In this document: positions 22,571 to 30,794 of the stretch, piece after piece | How positions within the stretch are numbered: position 1 is the first letter of the stretch | Layout: each line of letters opens with the position of its first letter | Assembly: GCF_020991275.1 (NCBI RefSeq) | Contig: NZ_JAJLQY010000001.1 | Location: 558,001-622,000 of the forward strand | Reading direction: 5' to 3' | From: Actinocorallia sp. API 0066 | Lineage (GTDB): Bacteria; Actinomycetota; Actinomycetes; Streptosporangiales; Streptosporangiaceae | Length of the DNA stretch: 64,000 nt | Program-made: the position numbers and the translations under genes | Notes under the pieces: generated by a model | Seen by the model: the letters and a program-made list of their open reading frames with translations, nothing else | Database searches by the model: none | Told to the model about the DNA's origin: nothing

Positions 22571-25501
22571 GTGAGCTTCCGAACCCCGCGCCCGGGCGGG
22601 CGTCGCGTCCCCGAAGGGAGACCGCGGCTACTCGCCCCGGTGCTGATCACGCTGGCGGTGGTGGTCGCGCTGTTCTTCATCGCGACCGGCTTCTGGACGG
22701 ATCTGCTGTGGTACCGGTCCCTCGGAGACGGATTCTCCAAGGTCTTCACCACCCAACTACGCACCCGGGTGATGCTGTTCTTCCTCGGCGGCCTGCTCAT
22801 GGCCGCCGCCGTCGGCGTCAACATGGTGATCGCCTACCGGCTGCGGCCCGCCTACCGGCCCGTCTCGGTCGAACAGCAGGGCCTGGAGCGCTACCGCGCC
22901 GCCATCGACCCGCACCGCAGGATGGTCTTCGTCGCCCTGCTCGCCGCGATCGGCCTGTTCACCGGGCTGTCGTCGGCCGGGCAGGTGGGCACCTGGCTCG
23001 CCTTCACCAACCGCACGAGCTTCGGTGAGAAGGACGCCCAGTTCGGCATGGACGTGTCGTTCTTCGTGTTCACCTACCCGTTCCTGCGACTCATCCTCGG
23101 CTTCCTGTTCGTGCTGGTGGTGCTGTCCATCATCACCGCGGTCGCCGTCCACTACCTCTACGGAGGGCTCAGGCTGCAGGGCGCGGGCGACAAGGCGTCG
23201 CCCTCGGCACGCGCCCACCTGTCCGTCCTCGTCGGCCTCTTCGTGCTGCTCAAGGCGATCGCCTACTGGTGCGACCGGTGGGGCCTGGCCTACTCCGAGC
23301 GCGGCAAGGTGACGGGCCCCGGCTACACCGACGTCAACGCCGTGCTGCCCGCCAAGACGATCCTCGCGTCGATCGCCCTGATCTGCGCGATCCTCTTCTT
23401 CGTCAACATCTGGCGGCGCGGCATGATGCTGCCCGGCGTCGGCTTCGGCCTCATGGTCCTGTCGGCGATCCTCATCGGCGGCGTCTACCCGCTGCTCATC
23501 CAGCAGTTCCAGGTGAAGCCGAACGAGCTCGCCAAGGAACGCCCCTACATCGAGCGCAACATCGACGCGACCCGTGACGCGTTCGGCGTCGCCGGCGTCG
23601 ACGAGCAGAACTACGCGCCGACCAAACAGCCCGACGCCAAGGAGGTCGAGAAGTACTCCGCGACCATCCCCAACGTCCGGCTGCTCGACCCGACGCTGCT
23701 GTCCCCGACGTTCCGGCAGAACCAGCAGCTCCAGGGCTTCTACACCTTCTCCGACCCGCTGGACATCGACCGCTACCCCGACGCGAACGGCGACATGCAG
23801 GACACCCTGGTCGCCGTCCGCGAGCTGACCGGGCCGCCGCCCAGCGCGTCCGGCTGGGTCAACGAGCGGCTCACCTACACGCACGGCTACGGCTTCGTCG
23901 CCGCCCCCGGCAACAGGGTCGACGCGCAGAGCAAGGGCCCCGTCTACACCGCCTCCGACATGCCGCAGTCCTGCGAGGTCGCGGCCAAGGACGGCGAATG
24001 CCAGTTCGCCATCGACAAGCCGCAGGTGTACTTCGGCGAGCAGTCGCCCGCCTACTCCATCGTCGGCGTCCAGGAAGAACTCGACTTCCCCAACGGCCCC
24101 CGCACCGTCTACAGCGGCACCGGCGGCGTCCGGATGGACTCCTTCTTCAACCGCGTCGCCTACGCGATGAAGTTCCGCGACCGCAACATCCTGCTGTCCG
24201 GCAACATCAAGGAGCAGTCGCGCATCCTGTACGACCGCAACCCGCGTGAACGCGTCCAGAAGGCCGCGCCCTGGCTCACCGTCGACGGCAACGCCTACCC
24301 CGTCGTCGCGGGCGGCCGGATCGTCTGGGTCGTCGACGGATACACCACCTCCAGCGGCTACCCCTACTCCGAGCGGATCAACCTCCAGGACACCACGTTC
24401 GACAGCAACAGCGAACGGCCCGCCGTCGGCAGGCAGCCCGGCGCGGAGGTCAACTACATCCGCAACTCCGTGAAGGCCACCGTCGACGCCTACGACGGCA
24501 CCGTCACGCTCTACGCCTGGGACGAGAACGACCCCGTCCTCAAGACCTGGCGCAAGGCGTTCCCCGGCACCGTCAAGGCCAAGAACGAGCTCCAGAAGGC
24601 GTTCGGCGGCGAGGTGTTCGACCACATCCGGTACCCCGAGGACCTGTTCAAGGTGCAGCGCAGCGTCCTGCGCAGCTACCACGTGACCGACCCGTCGTCC
24701 TTCTACGACGGCCAGGACACCTGGCAGGTGCCCGTCGACCCGACCGAGACCGGCGTCACCGAGCCGCCGTTCTACCTGACGCTCCAGATGCCGTCACGGG
24801 ACGACGAATCGGAGCCGGAGAAGCCCGCGTTCTCCCTCACGTCCACCTATGTGGCGCGAAACGGGACGAACCTCACCGGCTTCCTCGCCGCGAACAGCGA
24901 CCCCAAATCCGAGAACTTCGGCGAACTACGGCTCCTCCAGGTGCCACGCGAAGTGTCCATCCTCGGACCAGGACAGATGCAGAACGCCTTCAAGGGCAAC
25001 GACAAGGTCGCACCCGTCCTCAACCGGCCCGCCGGAAGCACCACCCAGGTCGTGTACGGCAACCTGCTGACACTCCCGTTCGGCGGCGGCTTCATGTACG
25101 TCCAACCCGTCTACCAGCAGTCCGCGACCGGAGCGAAGTTCCCCGTGCTCGGCTGGGTCCTCGTCAGCTTCGGCGACCAGATCGGATTCGACACCACCTT
25201 CGAAGGCGCCCTCAAGCAGGTCCTCCAACCCGGCACCAAAGTGCCCGAGACCGGCCAGGACACCGACACGCCCACCACACCCGGCACCGGCTCGTCCCCA
25301 TCCGTCCAACAGGCCATCGACGCCGTCAAACAGGCGTTCCAGGAATCCCAGGACGCCCTCAAGAGCGGCGACCTCAAGAAGTACGCCGAAGCCCAGGACA
25401 AACTCAGCCAGGCCATCAACAACCTGGTCGAAGTCCAAAGCCGCGTCGAAGACGAGCCCGCCACACCCGCACCCACCCCCAGCCCCACACCCACCAACTA
25501 A
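22571..25501 (+). CDS. UPF0182 large membrane protein
   Basis: 976-residue UPF0182/COG1615 protein. About seven transmembrane helices occupy residues 1-320 (first at about 24-42, ending near LMVLSAILIGGVYPLL). A large extracytoplasmic domain carries KERPYIERNIDATRDAFG, PQVYFGEQSPAYSIVG and RVAYAMKFRDRNILLSG. The last ~75 residues are a Gln/Lys helix and a Pro/Thr-rich tail. GTG 22571 has GGAGGGAA upstream. Function unknown; homologue of Rv3193c. The 3' end is markedly C/A-rich and G-poor on the coding strand. Confidence 0.9.
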   Translation: MSFRTPRPGGRRVPEGRPRLLAPVLITLAVVVALFFIATGFWTDLLWYRSLGDGFSKVFTTQLRTRVMLFFLGGLLMAAAVGVNMVIAYRLRPAYRPVSVEQQGLERYRAAIDPHRRMVFVALLAAIGLFTGLSSAGQVGTWLAFTNRTSFGEKDAQFGMDVSFFVFTYPFLRLILGFLFVLVVLSIITAVAVHYLYGGLRLQGAGDKASPSARAHLSVLVGLFVLLKAIAYWCDRWGLAYSERGKVTGPGYTDVNAVLPAKTILASIALICAILFFVNIWRRGMMLPGVGFGLMVLSAILIGGVYPLLIQQFQVKPNELAKERPYIERNIDATRDAFGVAGVDEQNYAPTKQPDAKEVEKYSATIPNVRLLDPTLLSPTFRQNQQLQGFYTFSDPLDIDRYPDANGDMQDTLVAVRELTGPPPSASGWVNERLTYTHGYGFVAAPGNRVDAQSKGPVYTASDMPQSCEVAAKDGECQFAIDKPQVYFGEQSPAYSIVGVQEELDFPNGPRTVYSGTGGVRMDSFFNRVAYAMKFRDRNILLSGNIKEQSRILYDRNPRERVQKAAPWLTVDGNAYPVVAGGRIVWVVDGYTTSSGYPYSERINLQDTTFDSNSERPAVGRQPGAEVNYIRNSVKATVDAYDGTVTLYAWDENDPVLKTWRKAFPGTVKAKNELQKAFGGEVFDHIRYPEDLFKVQRSVLRSYHVTDPSSFYDGQDTWQVPVDPTETGVTEPPFYLTLQMPSRDDESEPEKPAFSLTSTYVARNGTNLTGFLAANSDPKSENFGELRLLQVPREVSILGPGQMQNAFKGNDKVAPVLNRPAGSTTQVVYGNLLTLPFGGGFMYVQPVYQQSATGAKFPVLGWVLVSFGDQIGFDTTFEGALKQVLQPGTKVPETGQDTDTPTTPGTGSSPSVQQAIDAVKQAFQESQDALKSGDLKKYAEAQDKLSQAINNLVEVQSRVEDEPATPAPTPSPTPTN

Positions 25502-25546
25502 CCAAATTGCCTAAGCCCGCTCCACCCCGTAGACTAAACCTACCGA

Positions 25547-25620
25547 CGCGGGGTGGAGCAGCTCGGTAGCTCGCTGGGCTCATAACCCAGAGGTCGCAGG
25601 TTCAAATCCTGTCCCCGCTA
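25547..25620 (+). tRNA. Initiator tRNA-Met (CAT), copy 1
   Basis: 74-nt cloverleaf with anticodon CAT. Three G-C pairs in the anticodon stem (GGG/CCC) and an unpaired first acceptor position (C1 opposite T72) are the initiator hallmarks. The CCA end is not encoded. Identical to the copy at 31644. Confidence 0.96.
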
Positions 25621-25631
25621 CGAGACTGTGG

Positions 25632-25666
25632 CCCCCTGGTCGCTTCCTTCGGAAGCTTCCAGGGGG
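25632..25666 (+). terminator. Hairpin after tRNA-Met copy 1
   Basis: CCCCCTGG (25632-25639) pairs with CCAGGGGG (25659-25666), with an inner CTTCC/GGAAG stem, followed by TCTCTTCG. The same structure follows the second tRNA. Confidence 0.85.
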
Positions 25667-25680
25667 TCTCTTCGCGTTTG

Positions 25681-25740
25681 TCGGGGGGGCGACCCCCCGA
25701 GCCCCCCGGTGTGGGGGCTGCCGCCCCCACGCCCCCGCCG
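25681..25740. repeat. GC-rich palindromic element, copy 1
   Basis: Contains GGGGGGG-CGA-CCCCCC and the perfect hairpin GTGGGGGCTGCCGCCCCCAC, followed by C-rich sequence. The copy at 31781-31844 is nearly the same. It looks like an extragenic palindromic repeat. Confidence 0.75.
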
Positions 25741-25761
25741 CGCACCTTGCGCTTGGCGCTT

Positions 25762-25960
25762 GGCTGGGCTGGAAACTGCCTAGTGGCCCTCTGCCTTTGG
25801 CTCTGGCTGGGCTGGAAAGTGCCTGGTGGCCCTCTGCCTTTGGCCTCAGCTGAGGTGGAATCTGCCCGGTGCCCGGTGCCCGGTGCCCGGTGCCCGGTGC
25901 CCGGTGCCCCTGGCTGGGGTGGAAAGTGCCTGGTGGTGCTTTGGCCTTGGCCTTGGTTGG
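25762..25960. repeat. Degenerate ~43-bp tandem repeats
   Basis: Units beginning GGCTGGGCTGGAAACTGCC or a variant start at 25762, 25805 and 25848, giving a 43-bp period. A further copy begins near 25911 after a small internal expansion, and a fragment near 25953. Related units occur after the second tRNA. No gene is seen in 25621-26129. Confidence 0.7.
25864..25910. repeat. 7-bp minisatellite (GCCCGGT)n
   Basis: Six perfect copies of GCCCGGT plus a partial one, embedded in a unit of the 43-bp repeat array. This is probably a slippage expansion of the GCCTGGT core of that unit. Confidence 0.9.
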
Positions 25961-25970
25961 GGTGGGAGCT

Positions 25971-26079
25971 TGCGTCGGTGCGTCGGTGCGTCGGTGCGTC
26001 GGTGCGTCGGTGCGTCGGTGCGTCGGTGCGTCGGTGCGTCGGTGCGTCGGTGCGTCGGTGCGTCGGTGCGTCGGTGCGT
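25971..26079. repeat. 8-bp minisatellite (TGCGTCGG)n
   Basis: About 13.5 uninterrupted copies of TGCGTCGG. Because 8 is not a multiple of 3, each frame encodes the same eight-residue repeat (VGASVRRC and rotations), which keeps spurious ORFs open in several frames. No ribosome-binding site or plausible start belongs to it. Confidence 0.95.
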
Positions 26080-26129
26080 TGTTTTGGTGGGGGTTGGGAT
26101 TGGGGGGTGTTCTTGGGGGTTGGGTGGGG

Positions 26130-26960
26130 TTAGGGGAGGGTGGTGGCTTCTTCGGCTTCTACTTCGGCGGTCCAGGTGGGTTTTGAGGATTGCCAGGTTT
26201 CTTCGGTGGAGCCTTGGCGCCAGTAGCCGGAGATGGAGAGGTGGGAGAGGGGGATTTTTCGGGTTTGGCGGAGGTTGCGGCGTAGGGATTTGACTAGGGT
26301 GGCTTCGCCGTGGATGAAGGCTTGGAGGTTGTTGGTGGGGAAGTTCAGGGCTTCTATGGCGGCGGTCAGAGGGGTGCCGATGGGGGAGTTGTGGCGGTGT
26401 AGCCAGGTGACGGTGAGGCCGGGGTGGGTGGGGAGGGGGATCTCGTCGGCGGGGGTTTCCACCTCTATGAGGGCTTGGGCGGTGGTGTTGGCTGGGAGGT
26501 GTTCCAGGGAGGCGGCTATGGCGGGGAGGGCGCTTTCGTCGCCGGCCAGGAGGTGCCAGTCGGCGGTGGGGGAGGGGCGGTAGGAGCCGCCGGGGCCGGT
26601 TAGCCAGAGGTCGTCGCCTGGGTTGGCGTGGGCGGCCCAGGGGGCGGCGATGCCCTCGTCGCCGTGGACTACGAAGTCGAGGGTGAGTTCCTGGGCTTTG
26701 GGGTTCCAGGTTCGGACGGTGTAGGTGCGGGTGATGGGCCAGTCGGCTCTGGGGAGGTCTCGGCGGATGGCGGCCGGGTCGAAGGGGACGGGGGAGTCGG
26801 GGCGGGGGAACTGGAGTTTGACGTAGTGGTCGGTGAACTCGCCCGCGTGGAAGCGGGCCAGGTCGTCGCCGCCGACTACCACGCGGACTAGGTGTGGGGT
26901 CAGCCATTCGGTGCGGATCACGGCGGTGTGGTACGGGGCGGGGGTGCGGCGTTCGGCCAT
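26130..26960 (-). CDS. Siderophore-interacting protein (FAD-dependent ferric reductase family)
   Basis: 276-residue SIP/ViuB-type flavoprotein that reduces ferric siderophores in the cytosol. The FAD-binding domain has VVGGDDLARFHAGEFTDHYVK and ITRTYTVRTWNPKAQEL (RxYTxR-type motif). The NAD(P)H-side domain has WLTGPGGSY, LLAGDESALPAIAASLE and the C-terminal SISGYWRQGSTEE. ATG 26960 with AAGGAG upstream is preferred over the longer frame. It has a clear promoter/operator upstream. Codon use is unlike neighbours: the coding strand is strikingly poor in G. It could serve the siderophore whose synthesis genes lie at the left end, which is an inference. Confidence 0.92.
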   Translation of the reverse strand: MAERRTPAPYHTAVIRTEWLTPHLVRVVVGGDDLARFHAGEFTDHYVKLQFPRPDSPVPFDPAAIRRDLPRADWPITRTYTVRTWNPKAQELTLDFVVHGDEGIAAPWAAHANPGDDLWLTGPGGSYRPSPTADWHLLAGDESALPAIAASLEHLPANTTAQALIEVETPADEIPLPTHPGLTVTWLHRHNSPIGTPLTAAIEALNFPTNNLQAFIHGEATLVKSLRRNLRQTRKIPLSHLSISGYWRQGSTEETWQSSKPTWTAEVEAEEATTLP

Positions 26961-27006
26961 CTTTTGGGCTCCTTGGTCGCGATGGGCGATAGCTCGACGA
27001 TGTCTT

Positions 27007-27037
27007 TTCGATATATCGAATGTATCTGACATGTCAA
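27007..27037 (-). promoter_or_regulatory. SIP promoter with overlapping palindromic operators
   Basis: On the minus strand TTGACA (27037-27032), 16 bp and TATATC (27015-27010) form a near-consensus promoter. The perfect palindromes TTCGATATATCGAA (27007-27020) and TGACATGTCA (27027-27036) cover -10 and -35 respectively. This is typical of a repressor operator. The A/T palindrome suits PadR-like regulators; it is not an IdeR/DtxR box. Confidence 0.65.
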
Positions 27038-27091
27038 GCACCTGGGGGCCGTCGGGCGGCGCCCCGACGGCCGGTCGGCCCGTGTGCGGCG

Positions 27092-27526
27092 TCAGGCGGG
27101 TTCGAGCACGAAGACCGGGATCTTGCGTTCGGTCTTCTTCTGGTACTCGGCGTAGTCGGGCCACGCCTCGACCGCGAGCTGCCACCACTGGTCGCGTTCC
27201 AGGCCCTCGGCGATCCGCGCGGTGTACTCCTTCGGCTCGGGGCCGTCCTGGAGCAGGACGCGGGGCTCGGCGACGACGTTGTGGTACCAGACGGGGTTCT
27301 TGGGGGCGCCGCCCAGGGAGGCGACGACGGCGTAGCGGGTGCCGTCCGTCACACGCATCAGCGGGGTTTTGCGGATCTTGCCGGTCTTGGCGCCGCGCGT
27401 CGTCAGGATGACGACGGGCTTGCCGCGCATCGTGTTGCCCTCCTTGCCGCCGGTCCGCTCGTAGAGCTCGACCTGCTCGGCGGCCTGGGCGTGGGGGCTC
27501 GGCGTGTACTCGCCTTGGAGAGCCAT
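27092..27526 (-). CDS. Deazaflavin (F420)-dependent nitroreductase family protein
   Basis: 144-residue split-beta-barrel protein of the Ddn/DUF385 family, whose members use coenzyme F420 or related flavins for reductions. Signature: [20 protein letters not shown] followed by [34 protein letters not shown] and a C-terminal [13 protein letters not shown] 27526 has AGGAAGGA about 8 bp upstream. It lies just upstream of the SIP promoter on the same strand but is probably a separate unit. The natural substrate is unknown. Confidence 0.88.
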   Translation of the reverse strand: MALQGEYTPSPHAQAAEQVELYERTGGKEGNTMRGKPVVILTTRGAKTGKIRKTPLMRVTDGTRYAVVASLGGAPKNPVWYHNVVAEPRVLLQDGPEPKEYTARIAEGLERDQWWQLAVEAWPDYAEYQKKTERKIPVFVLEPA

Positions 27527-27634
27527 GGGTCGTTCCTTCCTCTCGGCTCCCTCCACGTTTTCATGCCGCACCGACAGTCCGAACCGGTGGGGTGCCCGAG
27601 GTTTGGCATATCTCTGACTGGTAACGATAGGTCT

Positions 27635-27784
27635 ATGATTACCCTTTTGTGGCTGATCGCCGTCGTTCTCGTAATTTACGGTATTTACGTGCTGATCGCC
27701 CAGCGCAATGTCCTCCTGGGCATCGTGCTCATCGTCCTGGGCCTGATCATCGGCCCCGGCGGCGTGAGCATCTTCAACCCGTAG
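27635..27784 (+). CDS. GPGG-motif small membrane protein
   Basis: 49-residue protein with two hydrophobic segments, [18 protein letters not shown] and [13 protein letters not shown], separated by AQRN, and the terminal motif [10 protein letters not shown]. It matches a small conserved actinobacterial membrane family named for GPGG. Function unknown. The start context GATAGGTCT-ATG lacks a ribosome-binding site. A strong hairpin follows. Confidence 0.75.
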   Translation: MITLLWLIAVVLVIYGIYVLIAQRNVLLGIVLIVLGLIIGPGGVSIFNP

Positions 27785-27798
27785 GGACACAAATCCCC

Positions 27799-27829
27799 GC
27801 CCGGCCGGAGCTCCGCTCTTCGGCCGGGC
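27799..27829 (+). terminator. Hairpin after the GPGG gene
   Basis: GCCCGGCCG (27799-27807) pairs with CGGCCGGGC (27821-27829) around a 13-nt loop. No T-tract. It ends the small gene's transcript. The remaining sequence to 28053 holds only a weak TTGACC (27987) / TTAATG (28012) promoter candidate for the next operon. Confidence 0.65.
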
Positions 27830-28053
27830 CAACCCCTGCCCGGAATTCAATCTCCTGAATTAATCGGATTTTTCCGTCCATTCACCGCCCCGTGCGCCTG
27901 CTCCGCACCGGGCCGTCCCGGCGAAGATCACGCCCGCCCGGCACGTCCGATCCGGCGGGCGGGTGGTTACGTCGTTGTTTCCGTGCTTGACCTGGTGGCT
28001 CTGCTCGCTCGTTAATGGTCTTGCACCACACCCGTCGCCGAGTGGAGGACCGC

Positions 28054-29397
28054 GTGACCCTTGAGGAGCTGCGGGTCGCCGCGGACACCGGCCGGATCGA
28101 CACGGTCGTCATCGCGTTCACCGACGTGCAGGGGCGGCTCCAGGGCAAGCGGCTGTCAGCGCGCTACTTCCTGGAGGAGGTCGCCGGGCACGGGTCGGAG
28201 GGCTGCAACTACCTGCTGGCCGTGGATGTCGAGATGAACACCGTCGACGGCTACGCGATGTCGTCCTGGGAGCGCGGCTACGGCGACTTCGTGATGCGCC
28301 CGGATCTCAGCACCCTGCGCCCGGTGCCCTGGCAGGAGGGGACGGCCCTCGTCCTGGCCGACCTGTTCTGGGAGGACGGCACCGAGGTCGTCGCCTCGCC
28401 CCGGCAGATCCTGCGTAAGCAGCTCGACCGGCTTGCGGCGCTCGGCCTACGCGCCTTCGTGGGGACGGAACTGGAGTTCATCCTCTACGCCGACACCTAC
28501 GAGGCCGCCTGGAACCGCCGCTACCGCGACCTCACCCCCGCCAACCAGTACAACGTCGACTACTCCCTCCTCGGCACGTCCCGGGTGGAGCCCCTCCTGC
28601 GGCGCATCCGCAACGCCATGACGGGCGCGGGCATGTACGTCGAGTCCGCCAAGGGCGAGTGCAACCTCGGCCAGCACGAGATCGCCTTCCGCTACGCCGA
28701 GGCGCTCACCACGTGCGACAACCACACCCTGTACAAGACGGGCGCCAAGGAGATCGCCGCGCAGGAGGGCATGGCGCTCACGTTCATGGCCAAACCCAAC
28801 GAGCGTGAAGGCAACTCCTGCCACATCCACATCTCCCTACGCGACGAGTACGGCGTCCCCGTCCTGGCGGGCGACGGGCCGTACGGGCTGTCGGAGATCG
28901 GCGAGCGGTTCATCGCAGGGCAGCTCGCCTGCCTCCGCGACCTCACCCTCCTGTACGCGCCCAACATCAACTCCTACAAGCGCTACCAGCCCGGATCCTT
29001 CGCGCCGACCGCCCTGCACTGGGGCATCGACAACCGGACCTGCGCGCTCCGCCTCGTCGGCTACGGCCACTCGCTCCGCCTGGAGAACCGGGTGCCCGGC
29101 GGCGACGTCAACCCCTACCTCGCCGTCGCCGCGCTCGTCGCCGCCGGCCTGCACGGGATCGACGAGGAACTGGAGTTGCCCGAGCCGTATCGGGGGAACG
29201 CCTATGCCAGCGGCGCGCCCACCGTCGTGCGGAGCCTGCGGGAGGCCGCCGCCGACTGGACGGCGAGCCCGCTCACGGCCGGGATGTTCGGCGGCGAGGC
29301 CGTCGCGCACTACGCGAACGCCGCGCGCGTCGAACTCGACGCCTACGACAGGGCGATCACCGACTGGGAGCTCGTCAGGGGCTTCGAGCGGCTCTAA
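28054..29397 (+). CDS. Glutamine-synthetase-like gamma-glutamyl-amine ligase
   Basis: 447-residue GlnA-family ligase. It retains the core motifs VGTELEFILY (metal Glu), ECNLGQHEIAFRYA, NSCHIHISL and RLENRVPGGDVNPYLAVAA. The GlnA tyrosine-adenylylation sequence is absent. GTG 28054 has GTGGAGGA just upstream. The ALDH and SDR directly downstream are the usual partners of gamma-glutamyl-polyamine or gamma-glutamyl-ethanolamine ligases (PuuA, GlnA3/GlnA4 types), so amine catabolism is far more likely than glutamine supply. The exact amine is not known, and no permease or gamma-glutamyl hydrolase is present in this operon. Confidence 0.88.
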   Translation: MTLEELRVAADTGRIDTVVIAFTDVQGRLQGKRLSARYFLEEVAGHGSEGCNYLLAVDVEMNTVDGYAMSSWERGYGDFVMRPDLSTLRPVPWQEGTALVLADLFWEDGTEVVASPRQILRKQLDRLAALGLRAFVGTELEFILYADTYEAAWNRRYRDLTPANQYNVDYSLLGTSRVEPLLRRIRNAMTGAGMYVESAKGECNLGQHEIAFRYAEALTTCDNHTLYKTGAKEIAAQEGMALTFMAKPNEREGNSCHIHISLRDEYGVPVLAGDGPYGLSEIGERFIAGQLACLRDLTLLYAPNINSYKRYQPGSFAPTALHWGIDNRTCALRLVGYGHSLRLENRVPGGDVNPYLAVAALVAAGLHGIDEELELPEPYRGNAYASGAPTVVRSLREAAADWTASPLTAGMFGGEAVAHYANAARVELDAYDRAITDWELVRGFERL

Positions 29398-29414
29398 CGG
29401 AAGGGGCGGATCCG

Positions 29415-30779
29415 GTGCACCTCGACGTGCTCAACCCGGCGACAGAGGAGATCGTCGCCACCGTCCCCGCCGCGTCGGCGCAGGAGGTGGACGCCGCCGT
29501 CGCGCGGGCACGGGCCGCCTTCCCCGCCTGGCGGGACGTCGCACCGGGCGACAGGGCGCGGCTGCTGCGGGCGTTCGCGGAGAAAGTCGATGTGCACGCC
29601 GAGGAACTCGCCGTCCTCGAAGTCCGGGAGGCGGGCCACCCGATCGCTCAGGCCCGCTGGGAGGCCGCCAACCTCCGGGACGTCCTCCACTACTACGCCG
29701 GGGCCCCCGAGCGCCTCACGGGCCTCCAGATCCCCGTCCCGGGGGGTGTGGACGTCACCTTCAAGGAGCCGCTCGGCGTCGTCGCGGTGATCGTGCCGTG
29801 GAACTTCCCCATGCCGGTGCTCGGCTGGGGCGTCGCGCCCGCGCTCGCGGCCGGGAACACCGTGATCGTCAAACCCGCCGAATGGACGCCGCTGACCGCC
29901 CTGCGGGTCGCCGAACTCGCGCTGGAGGCCGGGCTGCCCGAAGGTGTGCTCCAGGTCGTCCCCGGAGAGGGGCCCGTGGCGGGACGGCGGCTCGCCGACC
30001 ACCCGGACGTGCGCAAGATCGTCTTCACCGGCTCGACCCGGGTAGGGAAGGAGCTGATGGCCGCCTGCGCGCCCGACGTCAAACGGCTCACCCTCGAACT
30101 CGGCGGCAAGAGCGCCAACATCGTCTACGCCGACGCCGACCTGGAACGCGCGGCGGCCACCGCCCCCTACGCCGTCTTCGAGAACGCCGGACAGGACTGC
30201 TGCGCCCGCTCGCGCATCCTCGTCCAACGCGACGTCTACGACAGGTTCCTCGCCCTGCTCGAACCCGCCGTCAGCGGCCTCGTCGTCGGCGACCCCGGCG
30301 ACGAGAAGACCGAGATCGGGCCGCTCATCAGCGCCGCCCACCTCGCCAGGGTCCGGTCCTACGTGCCCGACGACGCGCCCGTCGCCTTCCGCGGCGAGGC
30401 ACCCGACGGGCCCGGCTTCTGGTACCCGCCGACCGTCCTCGCGACCCCCGACTTCCGCTCCGTGCGGGCCTGGCACGAAGAGGTGTTCGGACCCGTCGTC
30501 ACCGTCGCGCCCTTCACCGACGAAAGCGAAGCGATCGCCTTGGCCAACGACACCCCGTACGGGCTGTCCGGCTCCATCTGGACCCGCGACATCGGCCGCG
30601 CCCTGCGCACCGCCCGGGCCGTCCAGGCCGGCAACCTCTCCGTCAACTCCCACTCGTCGGTGCGGTACTGGACGCCGTTCGGCGGATACAAACAGTCAGG
30701 GCTCGGCCGTGAACTCGGCCCCGACGCCCTCGACGCCTTCACCGAAACCAAGAACGTCTTCCTCAACACCGAACCCTAG
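29415..30779 (+). CDS. Aldehyde dehydrogenase
   Basis: 454-residue NAD(P)-dependent aldehyde dehydrogenase. Key parts: VIVPWNFPMPVLGWGVAPAL, NTVIVKPAEWTPLTAL, the cofactor loop FTGSTRVGKEL, catalytic Glu in LTLELGGKSAN and catalytic Cys in NAGQDCCARSR, then EVFGPVVTVAPF. It starts 17 bp after the ligase gene, so it is an operon partner. It probably oxidises the aldehyde formed from the gamma-glutamyl amine. GTG start at 29415. Confidence 0.93.
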   Translation: MHLDVLNPATEEIVATVPAASAQEVDAAVARARAAFPAWRDVAPGDRARLLRAFAEKVDVHAEELAVLEVREAGHPIAQARWEAANLRDVLHYYAGAPERLTGLQIPVPGGVDVTFKEPLGVVAVIVPWNFPMPVLGWGVAPALAAGNTVIVKPAEWTPLTALRVAELALEAGLPEGVLQVVPGEGPVAGRRLADHPDVRKIVFTGSTRVGKELMAACAPDVKRLTLELGGKSANIVYADADLERAAATAPYAVFENAGQDCCARSRILVQRDVYDRFLALLEPAVSGLVVGDPGDEKTEIGPLISAAHLARVRSYVPDDAPVAFRGEAPDGPGFWYPPTVLATPDFRSVRAWHEEVFGPVVTVAPFTDESEAIALANDTPYGLSGSIWTRDIGRALRTARAVQAGNLSVNSHSSVRYWTPFGGYKQSGLGRELGPDALDAFTETKNVFLNTEP

Positions 30780-30794
30780 GGAGCACCCGCGCCC

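Noticed and set aside
25971-26079. CRISPR array
   Set aside because: Uninterrupted 8-bp units without spacers and no cas genes; it is a minisatellite.
25678-26293. ORFs coding VGASVRRC repeats across the 8-bp minisatellite
   Set aside because: All frames give the same repeat because 8 is not a multiple of 3; no ribosome-binding site or conserved flanks.
26961-27091. IdeR/DtxR iron box at the SIP promoter
   Set aside because: No TTAGGTTAGNCTAACCTAA-like 19-mer; the palindromes present are of another type.
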